A DNA stretch of 64,000 nucleotides from Oceanibaculum indicum P24 (GCF_000299935.1 NZ_AMRL01000001.1:124001-188000); one strand, 5' to 3'. Counted from the first letter of the stretch, positions 34,592 to 42,840 are shown. Translations and numbers: made by a program. Notes: a model not told the origin generated them from the letters alone.

Positions 34592-36766
34592 CTACCAGCG
34601 ATAGGTCATGCCGGCGGTCACCCAGCGACCCGGCCCGTAATAGCAGGCGCCGAAGGCGCAGGTCGTGGTGTATTCCTCATCCAGCAGGTTGGAGGCCTTC
34701 AGGTCGAAGGTCATGTTCTCGTTGAAGGCATAGCTGACCAGCGCATCGACCAGCAGATAATCCGGATTCTTCGAATTGTTCAGCGTGTCATTGTAGGCGC
34801 TGCCGACATAGCGCAGGCCACCGCCGACGCGCAGGCCGCGCAGTTCCGGCTGCTGCAGGCTGTACACGGCCCACAGCGAGGCGGTGTGCTCGGGGATCAG
34901 CACCGGGCTCAGCCCGACATTGCCGTCATTGCTCTCCGTGACCTCGGCATCCGTATAGGCATAGGCCGCCGTCAGGTCCAGCCCGCGGAACAGGCCAGCC
35001 TTGGCTTCCAGCTCCAGGCCGCGCACCTCGATCTCGCCGGTCTGCAGCGTGTTGTTGATGTCCGCCGGATCGCGGGTCTGCACATTGGTCTTGGTCAGGT
35101 GATAGACCGAGGCGGTGAACAGCGCGTTATAGTCGGCGGGCTGGTATTTCACGCCGATTTCGTACTGCGTCGAATCCTCGGGCTCGAACGGCTGGCCGTA
35201 CAGGTCGGTACCCTGCCGAGGCGTGAAGCCCTGGATGAAGCTGGCATAGGGTGCCAGGCCATTCTCGAACAGGTAGGTCAGGCCGACGCGGCCGGTAAAG
35301 GCGCTGTCCTCGAAGGACTGGGTGGTGTTGGTCAGCAGGTCGTCAGTATCCATATCGACCCAGCTGTAGCGGCCGCCCAGCGTCAGAACCCACTGATCCA
35401 GCTTCACCTGGTCCTGGATATAGACACCGGTCTGCGTCAGGGTCTGCTCGTTCGACAGGTAGGGGGCATCCGGCAGGGCGGCACCGGTATAGACCGGATT
35501 GAGCAGGTCCAGCGAGGAGGCGGCACCGGAATAGTAGTCGAACCGATCCACGCTGCGGCTGTAGTCGAAGCCGAACAGCATGGTGTGGCGCATGCCCGAC
35601 AGGTCGAAGCGCGCCTCCAGCTGATTGTCGATCGCGGCCTGCGCCAGATCGTCAGGGGCCGCCCAGACATAGCGGTTCAGCGTACGGTTGTCGGCGGAAA
35701 GCCCGTTCGGCGACACCGTCTGGTAATCCACCTTCACCTCGAAATAGCGAGCGTTCTGGCGGAAGGTGAAGGTCTCGTCGAAGCGGTGCGACAGCGCATA
35801 GCCGATGGAGAACTGTTCCTGATGGAACTGGTCGAAGCCCGGCTCGCCGGCCACAACGCCGGTCCGGCCGACCGTCTCGTTGGCGAAGGTATTGAACAGC
35901 GGCGAGCGCGAATCCTTCATATAGTCGGCCAGGAAGGTGATCTCGGTATCATCGCCCTTCCAGGTCAGCGACGGCGCGATGAACAGGCGGTTATTATCCT
36001 GCGAGGTGCCGTCATTATAATCGAACTCAGTGTTCGACTCGCGGGCCAGGCCAGTCAGCCGGAACAGCAGGCTGCCATCCTCATTCGCCTTGCCGCCCAG
36101 GTCGAAGGCGCCCTGGAAATGGTCCCAGCTGCCCGCCTCGACCCTGATTTCCTGGCGCATGTCGGCATTCGGGCGCTTGGTGGTGCGGTCCACGACGCCG
36201 CCGGCCTCGGCCTGGCCGTACAGCGCGCCGCTGGGGCCGCGCATGACGTCGATACGCTCGATGGCGTAGGGCTCCGTCGTATAGGCGGCAAAGGCGTTGC
36301 CGTCCATGCGCAGCCCGTCGCGGAACGACCCGGTGGTCGAGGAATAGAAGCCGCGGATGGTGATGGAATCATAGCCGCGCGGATCGACGCCGTAATTATC
36401 GACGGTCACGCCCGGCATGTAGCGCACCGCCTCCGCCATCGTCTTCACGCCGCGATCTTCCATCTCCTGGCGGCCGATGGTCGAGACCGACTGCGGCGTC
36501 TCGATGGCCGGCGTATCGGTCTTGGTCGCCGCCACGGAGAAGTAGGAGACATAGCCTTCCGTCGCCTCGTAGGAGGTGATGCTGCGCAGCGCCTCGATAT
36601 CGATCGGCCGCAGCTCGACGGACTTGTCGTCCTTCTTCTCGGTCTTCTCCGCGTCCGGCTTCTTGTCCTGCGCGAAGCCCGCCTGCGGCAGCGCCAGGCA
36701 CAGCAGCAGCGCGGTACCCCCCATCAGCGCGGTGCGCAGCCCCATATCTGCGAAACGCCTGTGCAT
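34592..36766 (-). CDS. TonB-dependent siderophore receptor
   Basis: A 724-aa outer-membrane receptor. Signal peptide (MGGTALLLCLALPQAGFA), then a Lys/Asp-rich linker and the plug domain (about residues 60-180: TPQSVSTIGRQEMEDRG, ITIRGFYSS, IERIDVMRGPSGALYGQAEAGG). A 22-strand barrel follows and ends in the aromatic residue of TYRW. A Cys pair in TCAFGACYYG near the C-terminus and PLFNTF-like loops fit the ferric-siderophore (FhuA/FpvA-like) group. Start 36766 has GGAAGGGGAAAG upstream; ATG 36790 is an alternative. An inverted repeat at 36822-36850 may control it by iron. Siderophore identity unknown. Confidence 0.93.
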   Translation of the reverse strand: MHRRFADMGLRTALMGGTALLLCLALPQAGFAQDKKPDAEKTEKKDDKSVELRPIDIEALRSITSYEATEGYVSYFSVAATKTDTPAIETPQSVSTIGRQEMEDRGVKTMAEAVRYMPGVTVDNYGVDPRGYDSITIRGFYSSTTGSFRDGLRMDGNAFAAYTTEPYAIERIDVMRGPSGALYGQAEAGGVVDRTTKRPNADMRQEIRVEAGSWDHFQGAFDLGGKANEDGSLLFRLTGLARESNTEFDYNDGTSQDNNRLFIAPSLTWKGDDTEITFLADYMKDSRSPLFNTFANETVGRTGVVAGEPGFDQFHQEQFSIGYALSHRFDETFTFRQNARYFEVKVDYQTVSPNGLSADNRTLNRYVWAAPDDLAQAAIDNQLEARFDLSGMRHTMLFGFDYSRSVDRFDYYSGAASSLDLLNPVYTGAALPDAPYLSNEQTLTQTGVYIQDQVKLDQWVLTLGGRYSWVDMDTDDLLTNTTQSFEDSAFTGRVGLTYLFENGLAPYASFIQGFTPRQGTDLYGQPFEPEDSTQYEIGVKYQPADYNALFTASVYHLTKTNVQTRDPADINNTLQTGEIEVRGLELEAKAGLFRGLDLTAAYAYTDAEVTESNDGNVGLSPVLIPEHTASLWAVYSLQQPELRGLRVGGGLRYVGSAYNDTLNNSKNPDYLLVDALVSYAFNENMTFDLKASNLLDEEYTTTCAFGACYYGPGRWVTAGMTYRW

Positions 36767-36821
36767 CGTCTTTCCCCTTCCGGTTTTCATGACCCCCGCA
36801 CGGGCACCGACCCCGGCATCC

Positions 36822-36850
36822 ATGCGAATTACACTAAGAGTCATTCGCAT
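36822..36850 (-). promoter_or_regulatory. Candidate iron-responsive operator upstream of the TonB receptor
   Basis: ATGCGAAT (36822-36829) and ATTCGCAT (36843-36850) form a perfect inverted repeat with a 13-bp spacer, 56 bp upstream of the receptor start. On the minus strand AATGCGAATGACTCT resembles half of gamma-proteobacterial Fur boxes (AATGCGAATGATTCTCATT type). Iron control by Fur, Irr or RirA is therefore plausible but unproven. Confidence 0.45.
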
Positions 36851-36983
36851 TACATGACAGAAGGGAAATTTCAAGCGCTAGTCCGCTGGCAAACCGAAAG
36901 ACTTTTGCACTCCGGCAGATTTGTCACACTGGTTGACAGGCAGTCCGGCAGTTGAAAGGCGGCAATGGTCATCGACAGGAAAA

Positions 36984-37009
36984 CGGGCCGGCCCCGAAGG
37001 ACCGGCCCG
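36984..37009 (-). terminator. Rho-independent terminator after DUF4394 gene
   Basis: CGGGCCGG (36984-36991) pairs with CCGGCCCG (37002-37009) around a 10-nt loop, 25 bp after the DUF4394 stop. The minus strand continues TTTTCCTGTCG. Ends the sigma/anti-sigma/DUF4394 transcription block. Confidence 0.75.
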
Positions 37010-37034
37010 CCTACCCTCAAAGAGAGGTTTCGCC

Positions 37035-37826
37035 TTACATGCCCGGAACAAAGGCAAAATCGACCAGCGGACCGGTCACGCCCGTAACATTGCCCAGCGT
37101 GGTCACCGCACCGGTCTTCAGATCGACCGTATGCAGCGCGTCCATGGCGTAGAGCACACCCATGTTCCCGCCTTTGCCATCGGCCATGATGTCGAAGCCG
37201 ATGTCCGGACCGATATCCGCGCCCAACTTGCCGACCGGCTGCTGCACACCGTCATTCGGCGGGCTCTGCAGATACAGCATGTCGCTGTCCGGGTTGATGG
37301 TGTAGAGCGCGGTCTTCTCCGGCTTCGGATTGACCGAGTTGGTGTAGGCGCCGGCCACGACCATCGCCTTCTTGCCCATCATCGGGCCGTCCTTGGCATA
37401 GGCGGTCGAGCCATCGACCACCACCGCGCCGGTATCCACATTCACGCGGAAATTGGTGCCGTCGCTCGACATCAGACGCAGGCGGTCGGCAGCCGGATTG
37501 AAATCGACCGTGGCCTTGCCGTCGGCCGGAAAGCTCTTGTCCAGCTTCGACACCATCTTGGCGGCACCGGTCTCGCCATCGATCACATAGATCGCGCCGG
37601 TGATATCGACGCCATAAAGCAGGCCGTTGGCCGGACGCACATCGATGCCGAACAAGGCGGCACTGGTGCCGCTGACCTTCACTGTCTTCATCGCCATGCG
37701 CGACTCTGTATCCAGGCTGACGAGCGAACCATCCTTGGTCAGCGCCACGATGCTGGCGGCGCTGGCGATGGCGGTACTGGACAGCAGGACGGCGGTGGCG
37801 AGAAGGCCGAGGGTAAGCTTCTTCAT
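37035..37826 (-). CDS. DUF4394 domain protein, exported
   Basis: A 263-aa protein with a clear signal peptide (MKKLTLGLLATAVLLSSTAIASA). The mature part is a beta-propeller-like DUF4394 domain: IVALTKDGSLVSLDTES, FGIDVRPANGLLYGVD, DFNPAADRLRLMSSDGTNFRVN and LYAMDALHTVDLKTGA are repeated strand-turn units. Function unknown. The start at 37826 follows GGGAGTCCCGATC; a longer frame upstream lacks a signal. It is the third gene of the sigma/anti-sigma block and is preceded by the same 12-base promoter element as the sigma gene, so it is probably the target of that sigma factor. Confidence 0.85.
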   Translation of the reverse strand: MKKLTLGLLATAVLLSSTAIASAASIVALTKDGSLVSLDTESRMAMKTVKVSGTSAALFGIDVRPANGLLYGVDITGAIYVIDGETGAAKMVSKLDKSFPADGKATVDFNPAADRLRLMSSDGTNFRVNVDTGAVVVDGSTAYAKDGPMMGKKAMVVAGAYTNSVNPKPEKTALYTINPDSDMLYLQSPPNDGVQQPVGKLGADIGPDIGFDIMADGKGGNMGVLYAMDALHTVDLKTGAVTTLGNVTGVTGPLVDFAFVPGM

Positions 37827-37874
37827 GATCGGGACTCCCATTATCGGTTCAATTCCATGCAGAACCGGGAGAGA

Positions 37875-37900
37875 GGGCGGATCAGGGGGCCGATCCGCCC
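37875..37900 (-). other. Leader hairpin upstream of DUF4394
   Basis: GGGCGGATC (37875-37883) and GATCCGCCC (37892-37900) form a perfect 9-bp stem with an 8-nt loop between the putative ECF promoter (37966-37995) and the DUF4394 start. No T-run on the minus strand. It is either a 5' UTR hairpin of DUF4394 mRNA or an attenuator after the anti-sigma gene. Confidence 0.5.
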
Positions 37901-37965
37901 GTCTCCATCCCGTACCGTGCCGCCCATCCCACAATGAAGGGGCTGGCAGCACGGCCTGCACAGGG

Positions 37966-37995
37966 AGTACCCGCCAGCCCCGCGTCTGGATGACG
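37966..37995 (-). promoter_or_regulatory. Putative ECF-sigma promoter of DUF4394
   Basis: On the minus strand CGTCATCCAGAC (37995-37984) is followed, 15 bases after the CATCC core, by GGGTACT (37972-37966). The same 12 bases and an equally spaced GGTTATT occur before the sigma gene (39396-39367). The CATCC core resembles the -35 element of SigK-type ECF promoters. The element starts 17 bp after the anti-sigma stop. Confidence 0.65.
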
Positions 37996-38011
37996 ATGGG
38001 ATGAAAAAAAT

Positions 38012-38749
38012 TTAGTTCGACGCCACCTGGACCGCGCGGCCGATGAACAGCACCGGCCCGGTCGGCCGGCTGCCCGGCGAGCCGCCCGGCGGTTCCAGCG
38101 TCAACTCGAAAAGCTGGCCGGGAATCACCGGCCCGATGCGCTCGGCCGGCAGATCAACACTCTGGCCGGGCTGCACGAGGCCGAGCGAGCGCGGCCCCTG
38201 CGCCGGGTCCACCAGCGTCCAGAACTGCACCGACCGGTCAGCCGGCACAGCCGTCTCGACCAGCGGCGACAATGTGAGCCTTCCATCGGCGGCAATCCGC
38301 ACGATCCAGCCGGGGGCGGCGCTCTCGCCCGGCTGCTGCAACACGGCGACATAGCCAGCGGCGGGCGGCGCCCGGTCAAACACCGGTGTGAAGAGCGCCA
38401 GCAGCGCCATTGCCACGGCGCCTAATGCAGCGCCGGTAGCCACGCCACGCCATTGAGCGAAAATGCTCCAGAGCCAGCCGGACCGGGACGTTTCTGCCTT
38501 GCGGGCAGCCAGGCCGGTTTCCTGTTCGATGCGTGACCAGACACTGGCGGGGAGCTGCTGCGTCGGCACCGTATCGGCAAGCGCCAGGAAATGCTGGTGC
38601 CAGAACAGATAGTCGCGTTCCGCCGCCGCATCGGTCTCGATCAGCTGGCGGATCGCCGCCGAATCCGCCTCGTCGAGCAGGCCCAGCACATATTCGCCGA
38701 TCAGCGCCCGGCGTTCCGGCGGATTGTCCGTGATGTCGGGCGGAATCAT
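38012..38749 (-). CDS. RskA-type anti-sigma factor
   Basis: A 245-aa single-span membrane protein. The N-terminal cytoplasmic part (residues 1-85; GEYVLGLLDEADSAAIRQLIETD) is the anti-sigma domain that sequesters the sigma factor. One helix (VATGAALGAVAMALLALF, about residues 104-122) crosses the membrane. The periplasmic RskA domain ends with VQFWTLVDPAQGPRSLGLV and FELTLEPPGGSPGSRPTGPVLF. No zinc-binding HxxxCxxC motif is seen, so it is the RskA and not the ZAS type. The start at 38749 overlaps the sigma stop by four bases (ATGA), proving coupling. Release probably involves regulated proteolysis or redox, as in SigK/RskA. Confidence 0.9.
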   Translation of the reverse strand: MIPPDITDNPPERRALIGEYVLGLLDEADSAAIRQLIETDAAAERDYLFWHQHFLALADTVPTQQLPASVWSRIEQETGLAARKAETSRSGWLWSIFAQWRGVATGAALGAVAMALLALFTPVFDRAPPAAGYVAVLQQPGESAAPGWIVRIAADGRLTLSPLVETAVPADRSVQFWTLVDPAQGPRSLGLVQPGQSVDLPAERIGPVIPGQLFELTLEPPGGSPGSRPTGPVLFIGRAVQVASN

Positions 38750-39294
38750 GATTGCAGGCACTCCTGCAGGTCACGCAGGGCCAGGCGGATGCGGCTCTTG
38801 ATCGTCCCCAGGGGCGCCTTCAGCCGCTCGGCGATTTCGCCATGCGTCAGCCCGTCGAGAAAGGACAGCACCACCGGCTTACGGCGTGGCTCGTCCAGCC
38901 CCTCCAGACAGCGCCGCAGCGCCGCCGATTCCTGCATCAGCGCAACCGATGCCAATGGATCGGGCGACTCGTCCGGCACTGCTTCGGCGGCCTCCTCATC
39001 CAGTTCGACCTCACGCCCGGTCCTGCGCAGTGCGCTCAGCGCGCGATAGCGCAGGATGGCGAACATCCAGGCGCGCGCCGGCCCCCGGGCCGGGTCGAAC
39101 CGATTGGCATTGCGCCAGATCATGACGAAAGCATCCTGCACCACATCCTGCGCGACATCGCGCCGCCGGACCAGCCGCAGGGCCAGCCCGAACATCCTGC
39201 CGGCCTCCGCGTCATACAGTGCGCGCAGCGCGGCGGCATCGCCCCGCGCGCACGCGGCCAGCGCGGCCTCATGATCGGCAAACGGTTTCAGCAT
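38746..39294 (-). CDS. ECF-type RNA polymerase sigma factor (SigK-like)
   Basis: A 182-aa sigma-70 family ECF factor. Region 2 (about residues 20-90): AEAGRMFGLALRLVRRRDVAQDVVQDAFVMIWRNA and ARAWMFAILRYRALS. Region 4 (about 120-175): VVLSFLDGLTHGEIAERLKAPLGTIKSRIRLALRDL, the DNA-binding helix-turn-helix. The start at 39294 (MLKPFADHEA) has AAGGGAACC upstream. Translationally coupled to the RskA anti-sigma. A CGTCATCCAGAC element at 39385-39396 upstream suggests autoregulation. It groups by partner type with ECF19/SigK-like sigmas; the inducing signal is unknown. Confidence 0.93.
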   Translation of the reverse strand: MLKPFADHEAALAACARGDAAALRALYDAEAGRMFGLALRLVRRRDVAQDVVQDAFVMIWRNANRFDPARGPARAWMFAILRYRALSALRRTGREVELDEEAAEAVPDESPDPLASVALMQESAALRRCLEGLDEPRRKPVVLSFLDGLTHGEIAERLKAPLGTIKSRIRLALRDLQECLQS

Positions 39295-39366
39295 GGTTCC
39301 CTTCGCGCTCCCCCGGACACCACGCACGCCGATGGCGGCACGACGGGCGACCAACACCTTATCGGA

Positions 39367-39396
39367 AATAACCCCGACACGTCAGTCTGGATGACG
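39367..39396 (-). promoter_or_regulatory. Putative autoregulatory ECF promoter of the sigma gene
   Basis: Minus-strand CGTCATCCAGAC (39396-39385) with GGTTATT (39373-39367) at the same spacing as the DUF4394 promoter. The -35 part lies inside the last codons (Arg-His-Pro-Asp-stop) of the upstream ABC ATPase gene. The predicted transcript would start roughly 60 bp before the sigma start codon. Confidence 0.6.
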
Positions 39397-41019
39397 CCCG
39401 GCGTAAATTAGCTGCTCAGCACTGCGACTGAGTGCCAGCGCGGGGGAGGCTGCGAGCAGCGCCCTGGTGTAGGGATGGCCGGAGCGTTCGAACACCGCCT
39501 CGGTCTCGCCCTGCTCCACGATGCGGCCTTCCTGCATGACGATCACCCGGTTGGCGATCTGCCGCACGGCGGCCAGGTCATGGCTGATGAACAGGCAGCA
39601 GAAGCCGTGGCTGCGCTGCAGGTTTTCCAGCAGGTCGAGGATCTGTTTCTGGATCGTCATGTCGAGCGCGCTGATCGGCTCGTCGGCAATCACCAGCTCC
39701 GGCCGGCGGATGAGCGCGCGGGCGATCGCGACGCGCTGGCGCTGCCCCCCGGACAGCTGGTGCGGGAAGCGCCTCCCGAAGCCGTCGAGCCCGACCTCGT
39801 CCAGCGCCGCCTCGATGCGCTGGCGCCGCGCCGCCTCATCCAGCCCGTCCAGCAGACGCAGCGGCTCGCCGACGATATCGCCGACGCGCATGCGCGGATC
39901 GAGCGAGGAATAGGGGTCCTGCGAGATCAGCTGGCAGGCCATGCGGAATGTGTGCATGCCGTGACGGTCCGCCTTCTCCAACGGCATGCCCTTGAAGCGG
40001 ATGCTGCCACCAGACGGCTGCACCAGCCGCAGGATGGCCCGTCCCAGCGTCGTCTTGCCCGAGCCGCTGCCGCCAACCACGGCCACCATTTCGCCTGCGC
40101 GCAGCGTCAGATCGACGCCCTTCACCGCCTGCATGTCGGTGGCGCGCTGGAACAGCCCGCCGCGCCGCCGGAAGGTGACCTGCAGCTTCTCGACGGCCAG
40201 CACCGGGCCGCCGATCCGGCCTTCGCCGTCACGCGGGCGCGGCCGCGGGATCGCCTCGACCAGCCGCCTGGTATAGGGTTCGCGCGGCGCGCCGATCACC
40301 TGCGCGGTCGGGCCGGTTTCCACCAGCCGCCCCTTTTCCAGCACCACGCAGCGCTGGGCATAGCGCGCCACCACGCCGAGATCATGGGTGATCAGCATGA
40401 CCGCCGTGCTGGTCTCGCGCGTCAGCTCGACCATCAGGTCCAGCACCTCGCGCTGGGTCAGGCTGTCCAGCGCCGTGGTCGGCTCGTCGGCGACCAGCAG
40501 GCGCGGCTTCAGCATCATGACCGAGGCCAGCATCATGCGCTGGCGCATGCCGCCGGAAAATTCGTGCGGGAAGGCCTGCAGGCAGCGTTCCGCATCCTCG
40601 ATGCCAACCCTGCGCAGCATGTCGGCGCACAGTTTGCGGCGTTCCGCCCGGCCCATGCCGGGGCGGTGGATGCGCAACCCCTCCTCCATCTGCGCGCCGA
40701 TGCGCAAAGCCGGGTTCAGCGACACCATCGGTTCCTGGAACACCATGCCGATCTCGCCGCCGCGCAGCTGCCGCAGGCGGTTCCAGGGCGCATCCTCGAT
40801 GGCCTCGCCAGCGAAGGCGATACCGCCCGACTGGCGCACCAGCCCCGGCGGCAGCAGCCCCAGCACGGAGCGCGCCACCATGGTCTTGCCGCTGCCGGAT
40901 TCGCCGACCACGGCCACCACCTCCCCGGCGCCGACCGAGAAGGACACGTCATCGACGACCAGCGGCCCGTCTGGTACGCCGATCCTCAGGTTGGATATCT
41001 GAAGAACGCTGTCCGTCAT
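39382..41019 (-). CDS. Fused ABC transporter ATP-binding protein (DppD-DppF type)
   Basis: A 545-aa protein carrying both ATPases of a peptide-type importer in one chain. Domain 1 (residues 1-255): Walker A GESGSGKTMVAR, signature FSGGMRQRMMLASVM, Walker B LLVADEPTTALDS. Domain 2 (about 275-535): Walker A GGSGSGKTTLGR, Q-loop ISQDPYSSLDPRM, signature LSGGQRQRVAIARAL, Walker B LVIADEPISALDM. Neither half has the long Cys-containing C-terminal extension seen in the separate ATPases at 32-34 kb. The start at 41019 overlaps the permease stop (ATGA). Last gene of the operon that starts at 45591. Confidence 0.94.
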   Translation of the reverse strand: MTDSVLQISNLRIGVPDGPLVVDDVSFSVGAGEVVAVVGESGSGKTMVARSVLGLLPPGLVRQSGGIAFAGEAIEDAPWNRLRQLRGGEIGMVFQEPMVSLNPALRIGAQMEEGLRIHRPGMGRAERRKLCADMLRRVGIEDAERCLQAFPHEFSGGMRQRMMLASVMMLKPRLLVADEPTTALDSLTQREVLDLMVELTRETSTAVMLITHDLGVVARYAQRCVVLEKGRLVETGPTAQVIGAPREPYTRRLVEAIPRPRPRDGEGRIGGPVLAVEKLQVTFRRRGGLFQRATDMQAVKGVDLTLRAGEMVAVVGGSGSGKTTLGRAILRLVQPSGGSIRFKGMPLEKADRHGMHTFRMACQLISQDPYSSLDPRMRVGDIVGEPLRLLDGLDEAARRQRIEAALDEVGLDGFGRRFPHQLSGGQRQRVAIARALIRRPELVIADEPISALDMTIQKQILDLLENLQRSHGFCCLFISHDLAAVRQIANRVIVMQEGRIVEQGETEAVFERSGHPYTRALLAASPALALSRSAEQLIYAGRHPD

Positions 41020-41849
41020 TGCGCCATCCGGGGGTCGAGCCGGTCGCGCAGCGCGTCGCCCAGCAGATTGATGCCCAGCAGCGTGACCGCGATGCACAGG
41101 CCGGGCGCGATGCCGAGCCATGGCGCGCTCTGCAGATAGGGCCGCGCGCCCGCCAGCATGTTGCCCCAGGTCGGCGCCGGCGGCGGCACGCCGAGGCCGA
41201 GAAAGGACAGCGCGCTTTCCGACAGGATCACCCAGCCGAACATGCTGGTCGCCAGCACCGCGATGGGGGCGATGGCGTTGGGCAGCACATGGCGGACCAT
41301 GGTGTAGATCTCGCCATTGCCCAGCACGCGCGACGCCTCGACATATTCGCGCTCGCGGATCGACATCACCGTGCCGCGCACCACGCGCACGACCGACGGC
41401 GTATAGGCGATGCCGAGTGCGAGGATGATGCCGTAGCGGTTCGGCCCGATCACCGCCATCAGCCCCAGCGCCAGCAGCATGCCGGGAAAGGCCAGCAGTG
41501 TGTCGTTCACCGTCATGATCGCGCGGTCGGTCCAGCCCCGTACATAGCCGGTGACGACACCGATGGCGGTGCCGCAGATCACCGCGAAGGAGACGGTGAG
41601 GAAGGAGATCGAGGTGCTGCTGAGCGCCCCGGCCATGGCCCGGCTCAGCACGTCGCGGCCGAACTCGTCGGCGCCGAACAGGTGGACGGGCGATGGCGGC
41701 GCGAAGCGGGCACGCAGATTGATGCCCAATGGATCGAACGGCGTCCAGACCAGCGCCAGCGCCGCCGCCCCCAGAATGACGGCCATCAGCGCGCCGCCGA
41801 TCAGCGCATTGGCGCGCTTGTTCCGGAAGCTGAACAGGGTGGCGATCAT
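41016..41849 (-). CDS. ABC transporter permease, DppC type
   Basis: A 277-aa inner-membrane permease. An N-terminal helix after a short basic arm, FGADEFGRDVLSRAMAGALSS family motif and coupling loop EYVEASRVLGNGEIYTMVRHVLPNA. Six helices are predicted. Overlaps both neighbours by four bases (ATGA at 41846 and 41016), so the three genes are translationally coupled. Confidence 0.94.
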   Translation of the reverse strand: MIATLFSFRNKRANALIGGALMAVILGAAALALVWTPFDPLGINLRARFAPPSPVHLFGADEFGRDVLSRAMAGALSSTSISFLTVSFAVICGTAIGVVTGYVRGWTDRAIMTVNDTLLAFPGMLLALGLMAVIGPNRYGIILALGIAYTPSVVRVVRGTVMSIREREYVEASRVLGNGEIYTMVRHVLPNAIAPIAVLATSMFGWVILSESALSFLGLGVPPPAPTWGNMLAGARPYLQSAPWLGIAPGLCIAVTLLGINLLGDALRDRLDPRMAQ

Positions 41850-42790
41850 TCTGACATCACCCTCGGGTCGAACAGCGGGTAGCAGAGATCAACGATCAGG
41901 TTCACCACCACATAGATGACGGCGGTGAACAGCATGCAGCCCTGGATCACCGGATAGTCCCGGGCGAAGATCGCATCGACCAGCAGCCGGCCCAGCCCCG
42001 GCAGGGTGAACACCGTCTCCACCACCGCGATGCCGCCCAGCAGATTGCCCAGCACCAGGCCGATCAGCGTCCAGGTCGGCGCAAAGGCATTGGGCAGCGC
42101 ATGGCGCAGCAGCACCGCCCCTTCCGACACGCCCTTGGCGCGGGCATGGGTGATGTATTCCAGGCGCAGCACCTCCACCGTGCTGGCACGCGCCATGCGG
42201 GTCAGCACGCCGATCTCGATCAGGATCAGGGTCAGCGTCGGCAGCGCGATATAGGCAAGGGCCGCCGCCCAGTCCTCGGCGAAAGAGACATAGCCGATGA
42301 CCGGCACCCAGCCGAGTTTCAGTCCGAACAGCAGCAGCAGCAGAAGGCCGAGCCAGAAGCTGGGCAGGGAGAGCAGCAGCGTGGCACCGGCGATGATCAG
42401 CACGTCGGTCAGCCGGTTCTGCCGCCAGGCCGCGACCATGCCGAGCGGCACGGAGATCGCGGCAGCGACAACGACAGCGATCAGCACGATGGCGGCACTG
42501 ACCTGAAACCGGTCGAGGATCAGCGGCATCACCGCGGCATTGTTGGAGATCGATTGGCCGAGATCGCCGGAAACCGCCTTCAGCAGCCACAGGCCGAACT
42601 GGATGTAGATCGGCTCCTCCAGCCCATAGGCCTCGCGGATGTCGCGCACCGTCGCCTCGTCGGCGGCATCGCCCAGCATCAACGCAATGGGATCGCCCGG
42701 CACCAGCCGGATCAGCACGAAGACGGAGAGCGAAACCAGCAGCAGCGTCGGAATCGTGGTCAGCAGCCGGCCGATCAGATAACGCAGCAT
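41846..42790 (-). CDS. ABC transporter permease, DppB type
   Basis: A 314-aa inner-membrane permease starting MLRYLIGRLLTTIPTLLLV. It has the DppB-type periplasmic segment AYGLEEPIYIQFGLW and SGDLGQSI, and coupling loop LEYITHARAKGVSEGAVLLRHALPNA. Six helices. It follows the binding-protein gene by 50 bp; that gap holds only a short imperfect TTCCG/CGGAA dyad and no strong hairpin, unlike the two other importers in the window. Confidence 0.94.
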   Translation of the reverse strand: MLRYLIGRLLTTIPTLLLVSLSVFVLIRLVPGDPIALMLGDAADEATVRDIREAYGLEEPIYIQFGLWLLKAVSGDLGQSISNNAAVMPLILDRFQVSAAIVLIAVVVAAAISVPLGMVAAWRQNRLTDVLIIAGATLLLSLPSFWLGLLLLLLFGLKLGWVPVIGYVSFAEDWAAALAYIALPTLTLILIEIGVLTRMARASTVEVLRLEYITHARAKGVSEGAVLLRHALPNAFAPTWTLIGLVLGNLLGGIAVVETVFTLPGLGRLLVDAIFARDYPVIQGCMLFTAVIYVVVNLIVDLCYPLFDPRVMSE

Positions 42791-42840
42791 GGCGGTTCCG
42801 CTCTCGTCTTCGGAAGCTGGCTATGCGTGAGGTGGCTTTA

